A stretch of DNA of 36,748 nt from positions 1 to 36,748 of the forward strand of contig JAAYQE010000114.1 of the NCBI GenBank assembly GCA_012519455.1. The letters are read 5' to 3'. Under the pieces are notes generated by a model that saw only the letters and a list, made by a program, of their open reading frames with translations, ran no database searches and was not told where the DNA came from. How positions within the stretch are numbered: the stretch's first letter is position 1; each line of letters begins with the position of its first letter. Positions 24,652 to 33,788 of this stretch are shown in pieces. The position numbers and the translations under genes are program-made. The stretch is from Syntrophomonadaceae bacterium. Lineage in GTDB: Bacteria; Bacillota; Ch66; Ch109.

Positions 24652-26490
24652 CTACTCCACCGTTACTGCTTTAGTCAAATTTCGGGGCTGATCTACATTC
24701 GTTCCCCGGGTGACGGCTGCATAATAGGCCAAAAGTTGCAGGGGGATTACCGCCAATATTGAGGTTAAATCGTTATGCGTTCTAGGCAAATAGATAATCT
24801 CATCCACGCACTCCTGCAGCTGGGTGTCCCCCTTCAGGGCCAGACCGATTACTGTAGCTCCCCGGGCCTTGAGTTCTTTTACGTTATTTACAGTTTTTTC
24901 TAAAAGACTTTCCTGGGTCCCCAGAGCGATTATCGGGAAACCTTCTTCAATCAGCGCAAAAGTACCGTGTTTCAATTCTCCAGCCGCATAAGCCTCAGCG
25001 TGAATATAGGTAATCTCCTTAAGTTTTAGTGAGCCCTCCATAGCTACTGCATAATCTAGACCGCGACCAATAAAGAAAATGTTTTCTAATTCTGATCGGG
25101 TATACGTTTCCGCTAGTTTCTTAATCTGTTGCTCACGGTTCAGGATCATTTGCACTTGTTGGGGTAACTGGCGCAAATGGGTAATCATCGTTGCGATCTC
25201 TTCTTCTGACAAGGTCCTCCGTACCTGCGCTAGGTACAGACCTAATAGATACATACAGATTAACTGGGTTGTATAAGCTTTAGTGGAAGCCACGGCGATC
25301 TCCGGCCCGGCCCAAGTATACAATACATCATCGGCCTCCCGGGATATCGAACTGCCTACCACGTTAGTCACCGCCAATACCCGCGCTCCTTTGCGCTTCG
25401 CTTCCCGCAAAGCCGCCAGCGTATCAGCGGTCTCGCCGGACTGACTAATCACCACCACCAAGGTACGCTCATCCAACAGCGGGTCCCGGTAACGAAATTC
25501 GGAGGCAATATCTACTTCTACCGGGATCCGAACCAACTTTTCAATCAGGTATTTCCCGACGATCCCGGCGTGATAAGCGGTACCACAGCCAACCATTTTA
25601 ATCCGAGTAAAATCTTTAATCTGCTGCGGGGTTAAACTAACTTCATTTAGTTGTACATATCGATTATCTAACGAAATTCGGCTACTCAGGGTATCCTTCA
25701 AGGCCCTGGGCTGCTCGTGCATCTCCTTACGCATGAAATGGTCATAACCGGCTTTTTCTGCAGCTGCCGCATCCCATTCCACCTTAAAAATCGCCTTATC
25801 TACTGGAAGCCCTTTCCAGTCTAGAATATACGCTCCTTCCGGCTTTAACACGGCTACTTCTCCATCCTCCAGAATATAAGCTTGTCGAGTATAACTCAAA
25901 ATCGCCGGTATATCCGAAGCCAGAAAATATTCCTTTTCTCCCAAGCCCATAATCAAAGGGCTATCTTTTCGCGCCGCTACCAGTTTACGCGGTTCCTTAT
26001 GGGTAAACACCATCATCGCATACGAGCCTTCCACCCGATTGATCACTTCTAACACTGCTGTTTCTAGGTCTCCTTGGTAAAAATGCTCCACCAAATGAGG
26101 GAGTACCTCGGCATCAGTTTCCGATACAAAGGAATGTCCTTCTTTTTGCAGCCATTCTTTTATGGCCTGATAATTTTCAATTATACCATTATGCACTACG
26201 GCAAAATTACTCGTACAACCCGTATCGGGAGGAGAATTTAAATCCGTAGGCCGGACCTGCGTAGCCCATCGGGTATGGCCGATACCCACATGGCTTTCCG
26301 GAATACCTTCTTCCTGTAGCATGTTTTCTAGGAAGCTAATCTTACCCGCACTTTTCGCTACCGTCAGGTCATCTCCATTAAGTATCGCAATCCCGGCTGA
26401 ATCGTATCCCCGGTATTCCAACTGCTTTAAACAATTTAATAAAATAGGCACGGCAGATTGGGATCCCAAATAACCAACAATTCCGCACAT
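24652..26490 (-). CDS. glmS: Glutamine-fructose-6-phosphate aminotransferase (isomerising)
   Basis: Makes glucosamine-6-phosphate from fructose-6-phosphate and glutamine, the first step of UDP-GlcNAc and cell-wall synthesis. The Ntn amidotransferase domain begins MCGIVGYLG with Cys2 as nucleophile after methionine removal; HTRWATQVRPTDLNSPP and HNGIIENY are also seen. Two SIS sugar-isomerase domains follow (VVISQSGETADTLAALREAK, AVASTKAYTTQL), and the protein ends LTKAVTVE. The 612-residue length is standard. It is the last gene of the cda-glm block and its leader contains a glmS ribozyme and a terminator. Confidence 0.97.
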   Translation of the reverse strand: MCGIVGYLGSQSAVPILLNCLKQLEYRGYDSAGIAILNGDDLTVAKSAGKISFLENMLQEEGIPESHVGIGHTRWATQVRPTDLNSPPDTGCTSNFAVVHNGIIENYQAIKEWLQKEGHSFVSETDAEVLPHLVEHFYQGDLETAVLEVINRVEGSYAMMVFTHKEPRKLVAARKDSPLIMGLGEKEYFLASDIPAILSYTRQAYILEDGEVAVLKPEGAYILDWKGLPVDKAIFKVEWDAAAAEKAGYDHFMRKEMHEQPRALKDTLSSRISLDNRYVQLNEVSLTPQQIKDFTRIKMVGCGTAYHAGIVGKYLIEKLVRIPVEVDIASEFRYRDPLLDERTLVVVISQSGETADTLAALREAKRKGARVLAVTNVVGSSISREADDVLYTWAGPEIAVASTKAYTTQLICMYLLGLYLAQVRRTLSEEEIATMITHLRQLPQQVQMILNREQQIKKLAETYTRSELENIFFIGRGLDYAVAMEGSLKLKEITYIHAEAYAAGELKHGTFALIEEGFPIIALGTQESLLEKTVNNVKELKARGATVIGLALKGDTQLQECVDEIIYLPRTHNDLTSILAVIPLQLLAYYAAVTRGTNVDQPRNLTKAVTVE

Positions 26491-26540
26491 GCGCTTTTCC
26501 CCCTATTCTTAATTTCTTTTACTTTTTCCCCGGCTTAGTA

Positions 26541-26580
26541 AAAAAACAAAAAACTCCGCCACCCGGTATCAGGCAACGGA
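26541..26580 (-). terminator. Intrinsic terminator between the glmS ribozyme and glmS
   Basis: Minus-strand stem made of 26572-26579 and 26556-26563 (CCGTTGCC with GGTGGCGG, including G-U pairs), followed by T-rich sequence (complement of 26541-26553). It would stop transcripts after the ribozyme and before the glmS start at 26490. Confidence 0.75.
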
Positions 26581-26595
26581 AGGTTAAAAAATACA

Positions 26596-26765
26596 TAGTA
26601 TCATAATCACGGTCCGGTCCTTTGTCCCTTCAATTACTTGCAGGTTTTGCTCCCGAACTTTCGGTGGTGATTACACCGAGGGGCATCCGCCGAATCTATC
26701 GATAAACCCCTTCCTCGTCAACCAGTCTTAACCCTTTTCCAGCTGTCTTGACTGGTTCTGGCGCT
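26596..26765 (-). ncRNA. glmS ribozyme: glmS ribozyme (glucosamine-6-phosphate-activated self-cleaving RNA)
   Basis: On the minus strand the element starts AGCGCCAGAACCAG, with the cleavage site predicted between A (26765) and G (26764). It continues with GACGAGG (about 26719-26713), GGGGTTTATCGA, and the core ATTCGGCGGATGCCCC, ending with the pairing region around GAGCAAAACCTGCAAG and GGGACAAAGGACC. These are the hallmark conserved blocks of the glmS ribozyme, which cuts its own message when glucosamine-6-phosphate is high. The 3' boundary is approximate. Confidence 0.95.
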
Positions 26766-26785
26766 TTGTTGGATTTGCCTTCCGG

Positions 26786-26791
26786 ATTATA
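26786..26791 (-). promoter_or_regulatory. Probable -10 element just upstream of the glmS ribozyme
   Basis: Perfect TATAAT on the minus strand, placing a start near 26779, about 14 bases before the ribozyme cleavage site. No good -35 at the right distance (TTGCTT is only 12 bases away). It suggests glmS has its own promoter besides read-through from glmM. Confidence 0.5.
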
Positions 26792-26968
26792 CCGAACATA
26801 TTTAAGCAACCCGTATTCAGTTTTAAGCTAAAATATTAATCACCCCCTTTCCTAAGCATTAATAGTACAACCAATTGTCCTTTTAAGAAAAGATCCTCGC
26901 TTCATTATACGCTAAAAAATTCAACGTAACCATAAAAATTAAAAAGCACAACCCACCCATCCAATTAA

Positions 26969-28309
26969 TTAGCCTAAATAACGTTCTACCATTCGTACAA
27001 TTACTCCCACTACTTGCTTTAGTTCCTCTTCATCCGGCCCTTCCGCCATTACCCGTATTAGTTGTTCGGTGCCGGAAGGTCGTACTAAAACCCGTCCGGT
27101 ATCACCTAATTTTTCACTAGCCCAGCATATCTTTTCTTGCACGGGAATACAAGTATCTAGTCCATTTTTATTTTTTACTCGCACGTTTAATAAAACCTGA
27201 GGCATACGAGTCATTTGCGTAGCCAGAGCGGATAAGGGCAATCCGGTCTCCCGCATTACGGACATTAACTGTAGCGCAGTAAGTACTCCATCTCCGGTTG
27301 TGTTATGTTCCAGAAAAATTACGTGACCAGACTGCTCTCCACCCAGTTTAGCCCTACTATGTAACATTTCCTCCAGTACGTAACGATCGCCTACTTTTGT
27401 TTCCAGGGTCTTAATGTTTTCTTTCCGTAAAGCTAAATGTAATCCTAAATTACTCATTACAGTAACGACCACCGTATTCATCGGTAGAGCCTTCCGACGC
27501 GCTAGATGCAGACCACAGATGACCAAAATACAATCCCCATCTACCAGATTTCCTTTTTCATCTACCGCAATTACCCGGTCCGCATCGCCATCGTGGGAAA
27601 TCCCCAGATCCGCCCGGCACTCCAGTACGGCTTCCTGTAGAACCCCAGGATAAGTTGAACCACAGCCGGCGTTAATATTAACCCCATTCGGATTACAATT
27701 GATCGGGATCACCCGAGCCCCCAGCCCGGCTAAAACACGTGGCGCTACTTCATAGGCGGCCCCGTTAGCCCCATCAACCACAATCGTCAAGCCGGCCAGA
27801 TCGACCTGGATCGTACTTCGTAAAAACTCTAAATAACGTTCTAGCGCCTTATCCACCTCATAAACTCGGCCTACCTCACCGCCGGTCGGCCGGGGTAACT
27901 GATCTTGATCCGTTAAAACCAGGCCCTCGATTTCTTCTTCTAAAACATCTGGCAATTTAAAACCATTACCCGCAAAAAATTTAATCCCATTATCCTGTAC
28001 CGGATTATGTGAGGCTGAAATAACTACCCCAGCAGCAGCTCCCAAGTTTCGAGTAAGATAAGCCACCCCCGGGGTAGGTAAAATTCCCACCCGATAGACA
28101 TCGGCTCCTACTGAACAAATACCGGCCATTAACGCTGCCTCCAGCATATCGCCGGAAATCCGCGTATCTTTTCCAATCACGATTTGCGGACGCTTTACAT
28201 CCCGACTTAATAAATAGGCCCCGGCCCGACCCAGCCGAAAAGCTATTTCAGGCGTTAGTTCGCCGTTAGCAATTCCTCTGACTCCATCGGTTCCAAACAA
28301 AATCCCCAT
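26969..28309 (-). CDS. glmM: Phosphoglucosamine mutase
   Basis: Converts glucosamine-6-phosphate to glucosamine-1-phosphate for UDP-GlcNAc synthesis. The phosphorylated active-site serine is Ser100 in [19 protein letters not shown]. The metal loop is [14 protein letters not shown], the sugar-binding segment is [10 protein letters not shown] and the phosphate loop is [13 protein letters not shown]. The 446-residue length is normal. It follows cdaR by 45 bases and precedes the glmS leader. In other Firmicutes GlmM binds CdaA and inhibits it, so the shared operon is meaningful. Confidence 0.97.
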   Translation of the reverse strand: MGILFGTDGVRGIANGELTPEIAFRLGRAGAYLLSRDVKRPQIVIGKDTRISGDMLEAALMAGICSVGADVYRVGILPTPGVAYLTRNLGAAAGVVISASHNPVQDNGIKFFAGNGFKLPDVLEEEIEGLVLTDQDQLPRPTGGEVGRVYEVDKALERYLEFLRSTIQVDLAGLTIVVDGANGAAYEVAPRVLAGLGARVIPINCNPNGVNINAGCGSTYPGVLQEAVLECRADLGISHDGDADRVIAVDEKGNLVDGDCILVICGLHLARRKALPMNTVVVTVMSNLGLHLALRKENIKTLETKVGDRYVLEEMLHSRAKLGGEQSGHVIFLEHNTTGDGVLTALQLMSVMRETGLPLSALATQMTRMPQVLLNVRVKNKNGLDTCIPVQEKICWASEKLGDTGRVLVRPSGTEQLIRVMAEGPDEEELKQVVGVIVRMVERYLG

Positions 28310-28354
28310 CGTGTATAACTCTCCTTTATTCCTTAATTCCTACCCAACCATTTC

Positions 28355-29617
28355 CTAGGGTTTTTCTTCCAAAGCCGTTAGTGTGACCGTAAGTGATTCA
28401 GGGTTAACACGGATCACGTCAACCCCGGCCGGTCCCGTAACCTGAACCCGCACCTGGTGTTTACCCTCACTCAAACCGGTCAGAGGCACCGAGGCCAAAA
28501 AATCCTTAGCCGTCACCTTTTCAATTAGATCCCATGGTCCCTCCAACGAAATCGACACCTCGGCCGGCTGTACTACGGCAGTTAAATGACTGGGTGTATC
28601 CTTCGCCTGTACGGTGATTGGTCCCAGTTCTTTTTCTCCACTTTTTTTAGTTATCTGGATCGTTACCGTTACCTGAGCCGGTTCTACGCCGCTTATACCC
28701 GGAATGGTCTCTAACGGAACTGACCGGACCACGTTTTCCGTAGCTCCGCTGATATCGATCGGAAGCGTAGAAATTTGTTCGATTTGATCTAACGGTACCG
28801 GCAAACTGATTAAATTAACCATTGCCGGCTCCACCTTCGTTTCCACCACCTGAAATCCGGGGGCCGGAGAACCACTCCATAACACCTTAACGGCCACGCT
28901 TTTTAGCGATTGTCCCCGTATTACCGGTACGAATAACTCTATGCTAGCCGGTGTAATCTGCAACCCTTCTAATAGCTTTCCTTCTCGGTCTAAGACTTTT
29001 ACCGGAATCATTTCATTTAAACTTCGATCCGTGTTACGCAAATCTATACTAACATTGGCCTGCTGAACCCGGGCTAACAAGCTTTTTGCCCCAGAAATCA
29101 ATACCTGAGAAGGTTTAAGATCAGGCGTCATAGCCACATATCCCTCTGCGGTTTGGCCCGATAACCTAACTTCTACCGGTATCTGTTTTTCGGCCCGAGT
29201 ATCCACCAGTACTTTGACCCGACTAGGTTTTACCCCAACTAGGGTAATCCCGCCCGGGACGTTAACCTGAACCGGAAGGATCACCTCCCCCGCCGTAATT
29301 CCACTTAAATCTAAATAGGCCATCAGCTCTCGGATATTCAAGCTATCCACATTACCTCTGAGGGTAATCTGGATCCGAGGAAGATCTCCCACTAGTATTA
29401 GATCACTGCTTAGTCCCTGAACAGCTAGGGGGATATCTTCAAAAACCCGATCGCGAATAACCCCTCGTTCATTGGCCGCATAAAACCAAAGGACAATTGC
29501 CAAAAGAATGGCCAGGGCTTTATACCGAAGATTTTTGCCTTTCCACCAGCTGGCACTGGTTGCCAGTTTTTCACGGGATAAGACTTTTTCTTTTTTACTA
29601 TCCTTCATTTTATTCAT
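28355..29617 (-). CDS. cdaR: CdaA regulator CdaR (YbbR-domain protein)
   Basis: Membrane-anchored regulator of the diadenylate cyclase CdaA. One N-terminal transmembrane helix (about residues 31-46) is followed by an extracytoplasmic region made of about four YbbR repeats, each rich in PVEVRLSG- or PITVQAKD-type strands (about 60-415). The 420-residue length is within the family range. The ATG start overlaps the end of cdaA by eight bases, indicating translational coupling. Confidence 0.9.
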   Translation of the reverse strand: MNKMKDSKKEKVLSREKLATSASWWKGKNLRYKALAILLAIVLWFYAANERGVIRDRVFEDIPLAVQGLSSDLILVGDLPRIQITLRGNVDSLNIRELMAYLDLSGITAGEVILPVQVNVPGGITLVGVKPSRVKVLVDTRAEKQIPVEVRLSGQTAEGYVAMTPDLKPSQVLISGAKSLLARVQQANVSIDLRNTDRSLNEMIPVKVLDREGKLLEGLQITPASIELFVPVIRGQSLKSVAVKVLWSGSPAPGFQVVETKVEPAMVNLISLPVPLDQIEQISTLPIDISGATENVVRSVPLETIPGISGVEPAQVTVTIQITKKSGEKELGPITVQAKDTPSHLTAVVQPAEVSISLEGPWDLIEKVTAKDFLASVPLTGLSEGKHQVRVQVTGPAGVDVIRVNPESLTVTLTALEEKP

Positions 29618-30455
29618 GGGATCGCCTCCAGCTCCGAAAACCCGTTGAGGGGGTTTCCGGTTGCAGCAGCGTTTCCAATTGTTCCTTTAATAATTTTTCA
29701 TCCAGGTAACGTAATAAACGGCCATCAATAGCTAGCGAGATAATCCCCGTTTCCTCGGAAACGACAATTGCCACTGCATCGGTATTTTCGGTTACCCCAA
29801 TAGCCGCTCGATGCCGCGTTCCTAAATCTTTACTTAAATAAGGAGAATCGCTTAAAGGCAGTAAACAACCGGCTGCCACTATCCGATCCCGGCGAATTAT
29901 AATAGCTCCATCATGAAGAGGGGTTTTAGGCTCAAAAATATTCCCTAGAAACTCCGCCGAAACCAACCCATCGATCCGAATAGCCCCCTCTACGTAATCC
30001 TGCAGTCCGGTACGCCTCTCGATTACGATTAAGGCCCCGGTTTTAGTTTGAGCAAAGGACTGTACCGCTTTAATAATCTCTCGAATCAGCCGATACCGCT
30101 CCTCTTCCTTTAAATAGGTAGAAGCGCGGGTAAAAAAACGGCCTCGCCCTATTTGTTCCAGAGCGCGTCGGAGTTCTGGTTGAAAGACTACCGGTACGGC
30201 AACAAAAAGACTGGCCCACATTTTATCCAAAATCCAGGCCACGGTTTCTAGCCGTAACCAGTTACTCAAACCCGAGAAAAGGATCAAAACAATTAATCCC
30301 TTGAGTAACTGCATGCCCCTAGTGCCCCGAATAAACATTAATACTTTATATAAAAGAAAGGCGACCAAGGTAATATCTAAAATTACTACAAAAATACGAA
30401 AGGAAAAGAGATCTGCTGGCCCAGTTGGTAACCAACTTTGAATCCATGCTAACAT
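29610..30455 (-). CDS. cdaA: Diadenylate cyclase CdaA (c-di-AMP synthase)
   Basis: Membrane enzyme making c-di-AMP from two ATP. Three N-terminal transmembrane helices (about 20-95) are followed by a DAC domain with the active-site motifs DGAIII (Asp182, Gly183, Ala184) and GTRHRAA (Arg214, His215, Arg216). The 281-residue length is typical. First gene of the cdaA-cdaR-glmM-glmS block; a promoter is visible about 35 bases upstream. AAGGAG lies nine bases before the ATG. c-di-AMP usually controls potassium and osmolyte homeostasis and cell-wall integrity. Confidence 0.95.
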   Translation of the reverse strand: MLAWIQSWLPTGPADLFSFRIFVVILDITLVAFLLYKVLMFIRGTRGMQLLKGLIVLILFSGLSNWLRLETVAWILDKMWASLFVAVPVVFQPELRRALEQIGRGRFFTRASTYLKEEERYRLIREIIKAVQSFAQTKTGALIVIERRTGLQDYVEGAIRIDGLVSAEFLGNIFEPKTPLHDGAIIIRRDRIVAAGCLLPLSDSPYLSKDLGTRHRAAIGVTENTDAVAIVVSEETGIISLAIDGRLLRYLDEKLLKEQLETLLQPETPSTGFRSWRRSHE

Positions 30456-30492
30456 CCCTAATTCTCCTTATACTCGGTTTTTCTCCTTCTCT

Positions 30493-30521
30493 ATCATATC
30501 CGCTTACATTCGTGTGAGCAA
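30493..30521 (-). promoter_or_regulatory. Promoter of the cdaA-cdaR-glmM operon
   Basis: Minus-strand TTGCTC (complement of 30516-30521), 17-base spacer, TATGAT (complement of 30493-30498). It lies downstream of the leuA terminator and about 40 bases ahead of cdaA, so the cda operon has its own start site. Confidence 0.7.
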
Positions 30522-30563
30522 GAGCAACCTCTAATTTCCATTTGAAAGAAATTATAAATCCTA

Positions 30564-30592
30564 ACAAAAAAAGGGATATCAACTATCCCTTT
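30564..30592 (-). terminator. Terminator of the ilv-leu operon
   Basis: Perfect 9-bp stem AAAGGGATA/TATCCCTTT (30570-30578 with 30584-30592), loop of five, followed on the minus strand by a run of T (complement of 30564-30569). Lies about 57 bases after the leuA stop. Confidence 0.9.
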
Positions 30593-30648
30593 AAAAATAA
30601 AAACTTACTTGTTTGAGCTAAATCTAAACTTTATCCTAAATCACAGCG

Positions 30649-32199
30649 CTATTCTTTAGTTTCGACCTTAGGAAAACTATTCCCGTTCTTCTCTAATTCG
30701 TAGGCTACTTTGTTAACCGCATCAATATAAGCTTTAACGCTGGCCTCGATTACGTCGGTACTTACCCCCCGACCAATAAAGAAACGATCATTAAACTGTA
30801 CCCGCACTGTAACCTCACCAAGGGCGTCTTTGCCGCCGGTGATAGCATTCAAAGAATACTCATTAAGTACCGTATTTAACTGGGTAATACGATCAACCGC
30901 TTTAAGGGCGGCATCCACCGGACCATCCCCTATTGACGCTTCTTCGATCACCGTCTCACCATCAAACAAGCCCACTGTCGCTGTAGGTACTACCTTGCTG
31001 CCGCTGAAAAAGTGCAAATAATCAAGACGATACTTTTCCGGTATGGCGCCTAATTCCTCCTTAATTATGGCCTCAATATCATGGGAGGTAATTTGCTTTT
31101 TGCGGTCCGCCAAGGCTTTAAAAAGATTAAAAGCCCGATTCAGTTCATCATCATTTAACTCAAACCCTAACTCCTGTAAACGTTCGCGAAAAGCATGCCG
31201 GCCAGAATGCTTCCCTAGTACCAGATTATTATGAAATAGACCAATCAATTGCGGATTCATGATTTCATAAGTGGTCCGTTCCTTCAACACCCCATCCTGA
31301 TGGATCCCGGATTCATGCGAAAAAGCATTTTTACCTACGATCGCTTTATTAGGCTGAATCGGCATCCCGGTAAGCGTGCTAATCATGCGGCTAGTACGAT
31401 ATATTTCACCATAATTAATCCCGGTTTCTTTTTGGTAGACCATCCGCCGGGTATACAAGGCCATGACAATTTCCTCCAGGGAAGCATTACCAGCTCGTTC
31501 CCCGATTCCGTTTACGGCACATTCCACCTGTTCAGCCCCGGCCTCAATCGCTGCGAGTGAATTAGCTACTGCCAGACCCAGGTCATTATGACAATGTACG
31601 CTAAATCTAGCCCGATCACTGTTGGGGACCTTTTCGCGTAAAGTTCGGATGATCGCTGCATATTCTTCGGGAGTCGAATATCCTACGGTGTCGGGAATAT
31701 TGATTGTCGTTGCTCCGGCCTCAATCACTGCGGTTACGATGCGACACAAAAATTCCATTTCACTACGTGAACCATCTTCGCAAGAGAACTCAACATCCTC
31801 CACGTAACCCCGGGCCCGCTTGACCGCATGTACCGCGGCTTCTATTACCTCATCCGGATTTTTTTGGAGCTTATACTGCATGTGGATGGGTGAAGTAGCA
31901 ATAAAGGTGTGTATCCGCGGTGTTTCTGCCTTCTTTAAAGCTTCCCAGGCTGCATCTACATCCTGATCTGCAGTCCGGGCTAGAGCAGCGATAACGGGAC
32001 CCTTCACTTTTTGCGAGATTATTTTTACGGATTCAAAATCACCCCGAGAAACAATCGGAAATCCGGCCTCAATAATATCTACACCCAAGCGGGCTAGCTG
32101 CCGGGCAATCTCTAACTTTTCTTGCACGTTAAGGCTTACCCCTGGGGATTGTTCTCCATCACGCAAGGTAGTATCAAAAATATAAACCCGGTTACCCAT
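30649..32199 (-). CDS. leuA: 2-isopropylmalate synthase
   Basis: Condenses acetyl-CoA with 2-oxoisovalerate, the first committed step of leucine synthesis. The catalytic N-terminal TIM barrel begins [16 protein letters not shown] and contains [13 protein letters not shown] and [14 protein letters not shown] linker with HESGIHQDG leads to the C-terminal LeuA regulatory domain (about 390-510) that binds leucine. The ATG at 32199 is chosen (516 aa) because AGGGGGAG lies eight bases upstream and homologues start [11 protein letters not shown]; the longer frame would need a TTG overlapping ilvC. Last gene of the ilv-leu operon. Confidence 0.95.
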   Translation of the reverse strand: MGNRVYIFDTTLRDGEQSPGVSLNVQEKLEIARQLARLGVDIIEAGFPIVSRGDFESVKIISQKVKGPVIAALARTADQDVDAAWEALKKAETPRIHTFIATSPIHMQYKLQKNPDEVIEAAVHAVKRARGYVEDVEFSCEDGSRSEMEFLCRIVTAVIEAGATTINIPDTVGYSTPEEYAAIIRTLREKVPNSDRARFSVHCHNDLGLAVANSLAAIEAGAEQVECAVNGIGERAGNASLEEIVMALYTRRMVYQKETGINYGEIYRTSRMISTLTGMPIQPNKAIVGKNAFSHESGIHQDGVLKERTTYEIMNPQLIGLFHNNLVLGKHSGRHAFRERLQELGFELNDDELNRAFNLFKALADRKKQITSHDIEAIIKEELGAIPEKYRLDYLHFFSGSKVVPTATVGLFDGETVIEEASIGDGPVDAALKAVDRITQLNTVLNEYSLNAITGGKDALGEVTVRVQFNDRFFIGRGVSTDVIEASVKAYIDAVNKVAYELEKNGNSFPKVETKE

Positions 32200-32242
32200 A
32201 TCACCGCTCCCCCTTTTTTTATAAACTATCCTAGTTCCATCA

Positions 32243-33250
32243 TTACTTCTCAATCCATTTCATCATTTTTCGTAGTTCAGTTCCTACTTTTTCGATCAAA
32301 TGATCTGCATCCCGTTTCCTAAGCGCATTATACTTCGGACGTCCAACCTGGTTTTCTAAAAGCCAATCTTTGGCAAAGGCTCCCTCCTGAATTTCAGCGA
32401 GTACTTTTTTCATTTCTTTCCGCGTTTCCTCATTGATTATCCGTCGACCTACGGTAAGATCGCCGAATTCCGCGGTATCGCTAATCGAATAACGCATTTT
32501 TTGGATTCCGCCTTCATACATCAAATCCACAATCAGCTTAAGTTCATGAAGGCACTCAAAATAAGCGATTTCTGGTTGATAACCGGCCTCTACCAGCGTA
32601 TCAAAACCAGCTCGTACTAGTTCAGTAGTTCCCCCACAGAGGACACACTGTTCCCCAAACAAATCGGTCTCGGTTTCTTCTTTAAAAGTCGTCTCCAAAA
32701 CTCCAGCCCGGGTCGCTCCGATCCCTTTAGCATAAGCTAAGGCTAGATCTTTACCCTGACCGGTAAAGTCTTGCTGCACCGCAATTAGACAAGGCACCCC
32801 AAAGCCTTCCACATACTGCCGGCGTACCAAGTGACCGGGGCCCTTAGGCGCCACCATTAACACATCAATATACGGGGGAGGTACGATCTGGCCAAAATGA
32901 ATATTAAATCCATGGGAAAACATTAAGGCATTGCCTTCTTTAAGATGCGGGACTACTTGCTCCCGATAGACCCGACCTTGAATTTCATCAGGTAATAGTA
33001 CCTGAATAATGTCTCCTTGCTGCGCGGCCTCCTCCACAGTCATTACCGGGATGCCGGCTTCAATTACCTTATTCCATTCTTCCGTCGTCTCCGGGGTCGT
33101 AGGTGGTCGTAGTCCTACGACTACCCGAACCCCACTGTCCCGCAGGTTTTGCGCTTGGGCATGACCTTGACTACCGTATCCCAGTACCGCTACGGTTTTA
33201 CCTTCTAATAACTTTAAATCTGCATCGTTTTCATAATACATCCGTGCCAT
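32243..33250 (-). CDS. ilvC: Ketol-acid reductoisomerase
   Basis: Converts acetolactate or acetohydroxybutyrate to dihydroxy acids using NAD(P)H. The nucleotide-binding motif is [15 protein letters not shown] (about 21-35), followed by VGLRPP in the cofactor-specificity loop. The C-terminal knotted domain has [16 protein letters not shown] and [15 protein letters not shown] helices. The 335-residue length is the class I (short) form. AAGGAGG precedes the ATG. It is 58 bases after ilvN and 43 bases before leuA. Confidence 0.97.
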   Translation of the reverse strand: MARMYYENDADLKLLEGKTVAVLGYGSQGHAQAQNLRDSGVRVVVGLRPPTTPETTEEWNKVIEAGIPVMTVEEAAQQGDIIQVLLPDEIQGRVYREQVVPHLKEGNALMFSHGFNIHFGQIVPPPYIDVLMVAPKGPGHLVRRQYVEGFGVPCLIAVQQDFTGQGKDLALAYAKGIGATRAGVLETTFKEETETDLFGEQCVLCGGTTELVRAGFDTLVEAGYQPEIAYFECLHELKLIVDLMYEGGIQKMRYSISDTAEFGDLTVGRRIINEETRKEMKKVLAEIQEGAFAKDWLLENQVGRPKYNALRKRDADHLIEKVGTELRKMMKWIEK

Positions 33251-33308
33251 ATGATATGACCTCCTTTAAAATAAAAGTTTATTTTTATTTATCCACTTCC
33301 TGGTAAAT

Positions 33309-33788
33309 CTATTTTCTTCCTCTGACCATTGATACTTGTCCCGTTCGTACCATTTCCAAGATACCGAAGGGACGTAAAGCATCTTCAATTGCGTCTAGTT
33401 TGTTTTTTTCGCCGGTAGCTTCAATTATAAGGGAACGTCGACCGAAATCCACGATCCGCAAACGGAAAACCTCGCAAATCTGCATGATCTCTCCCCGAAC
33501 CGCCGGTTCTGCGGTAACTTTAAACAAGACTAAATCGCGGTTAACCGCTGGTTCATGGGTAATGTCACTGACCTTAATAACATCCACCAGTTTGTGTAAT
33601 TGCTTGCAAACCTGTTCTATAACCTCCGGTTCTCCGTCTACCACGATGGTCATACGGGAAAACTGAGGATTATCCGTAGTGCCTACATTAAGGCTCTCAA
33701 TATTGTAGCCCCTGCGACTAAAAAGACCAGCTACCCGATTCAAGACGCCGGGATAATTGTGTACCGTTACCGCTAAAACATGCCGCAT
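33309..33788 (-). CDS. ilvN: Acetolactate synthase small (regulatory) subunit
   Basis: Valine-responsive regulatory subunit of acetolactate synthase. The N-terminal ACT domain reads RHVLAVTVHNYPGVLNRVAGLFSRRGYNIESLNVG, followed by the C-terminal ALS regulatory region. I start it at the ATG at 33788 (159 aa), whose A is the last base of the ilvB stop (TAATG). The upstream ATG at 33800 lies directly against the G-rich stretch and would add four residues. Homologues begin MRH. Typical length. Confidence 0.94.
   Translation of the reverse strand: MRHVLAVTVHNYPGVLNRVAGLFSRRGYNIESLNVGTTDNPQFSRMTIVVDGEPEVIEQVCKQLHKLVDVIKVSDITHEPAVNRDLVLFKVTAEPAVRGEIMQICEVFRLRIVDFGRRSLIIEATGEKNKLDAIEDALRPFGILEMVRTGQVSMVRGRK

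Noticed and set aside
32199-32253. Extended leuA start at TTG 32253 overlapping ilvC
   Set aside because: No ribosome site fits that codon, and the added residues ([17 protein letters not shown]) do not resemble LeuA, whereas ATG 32199 has AGGGGGAG at the right distance.
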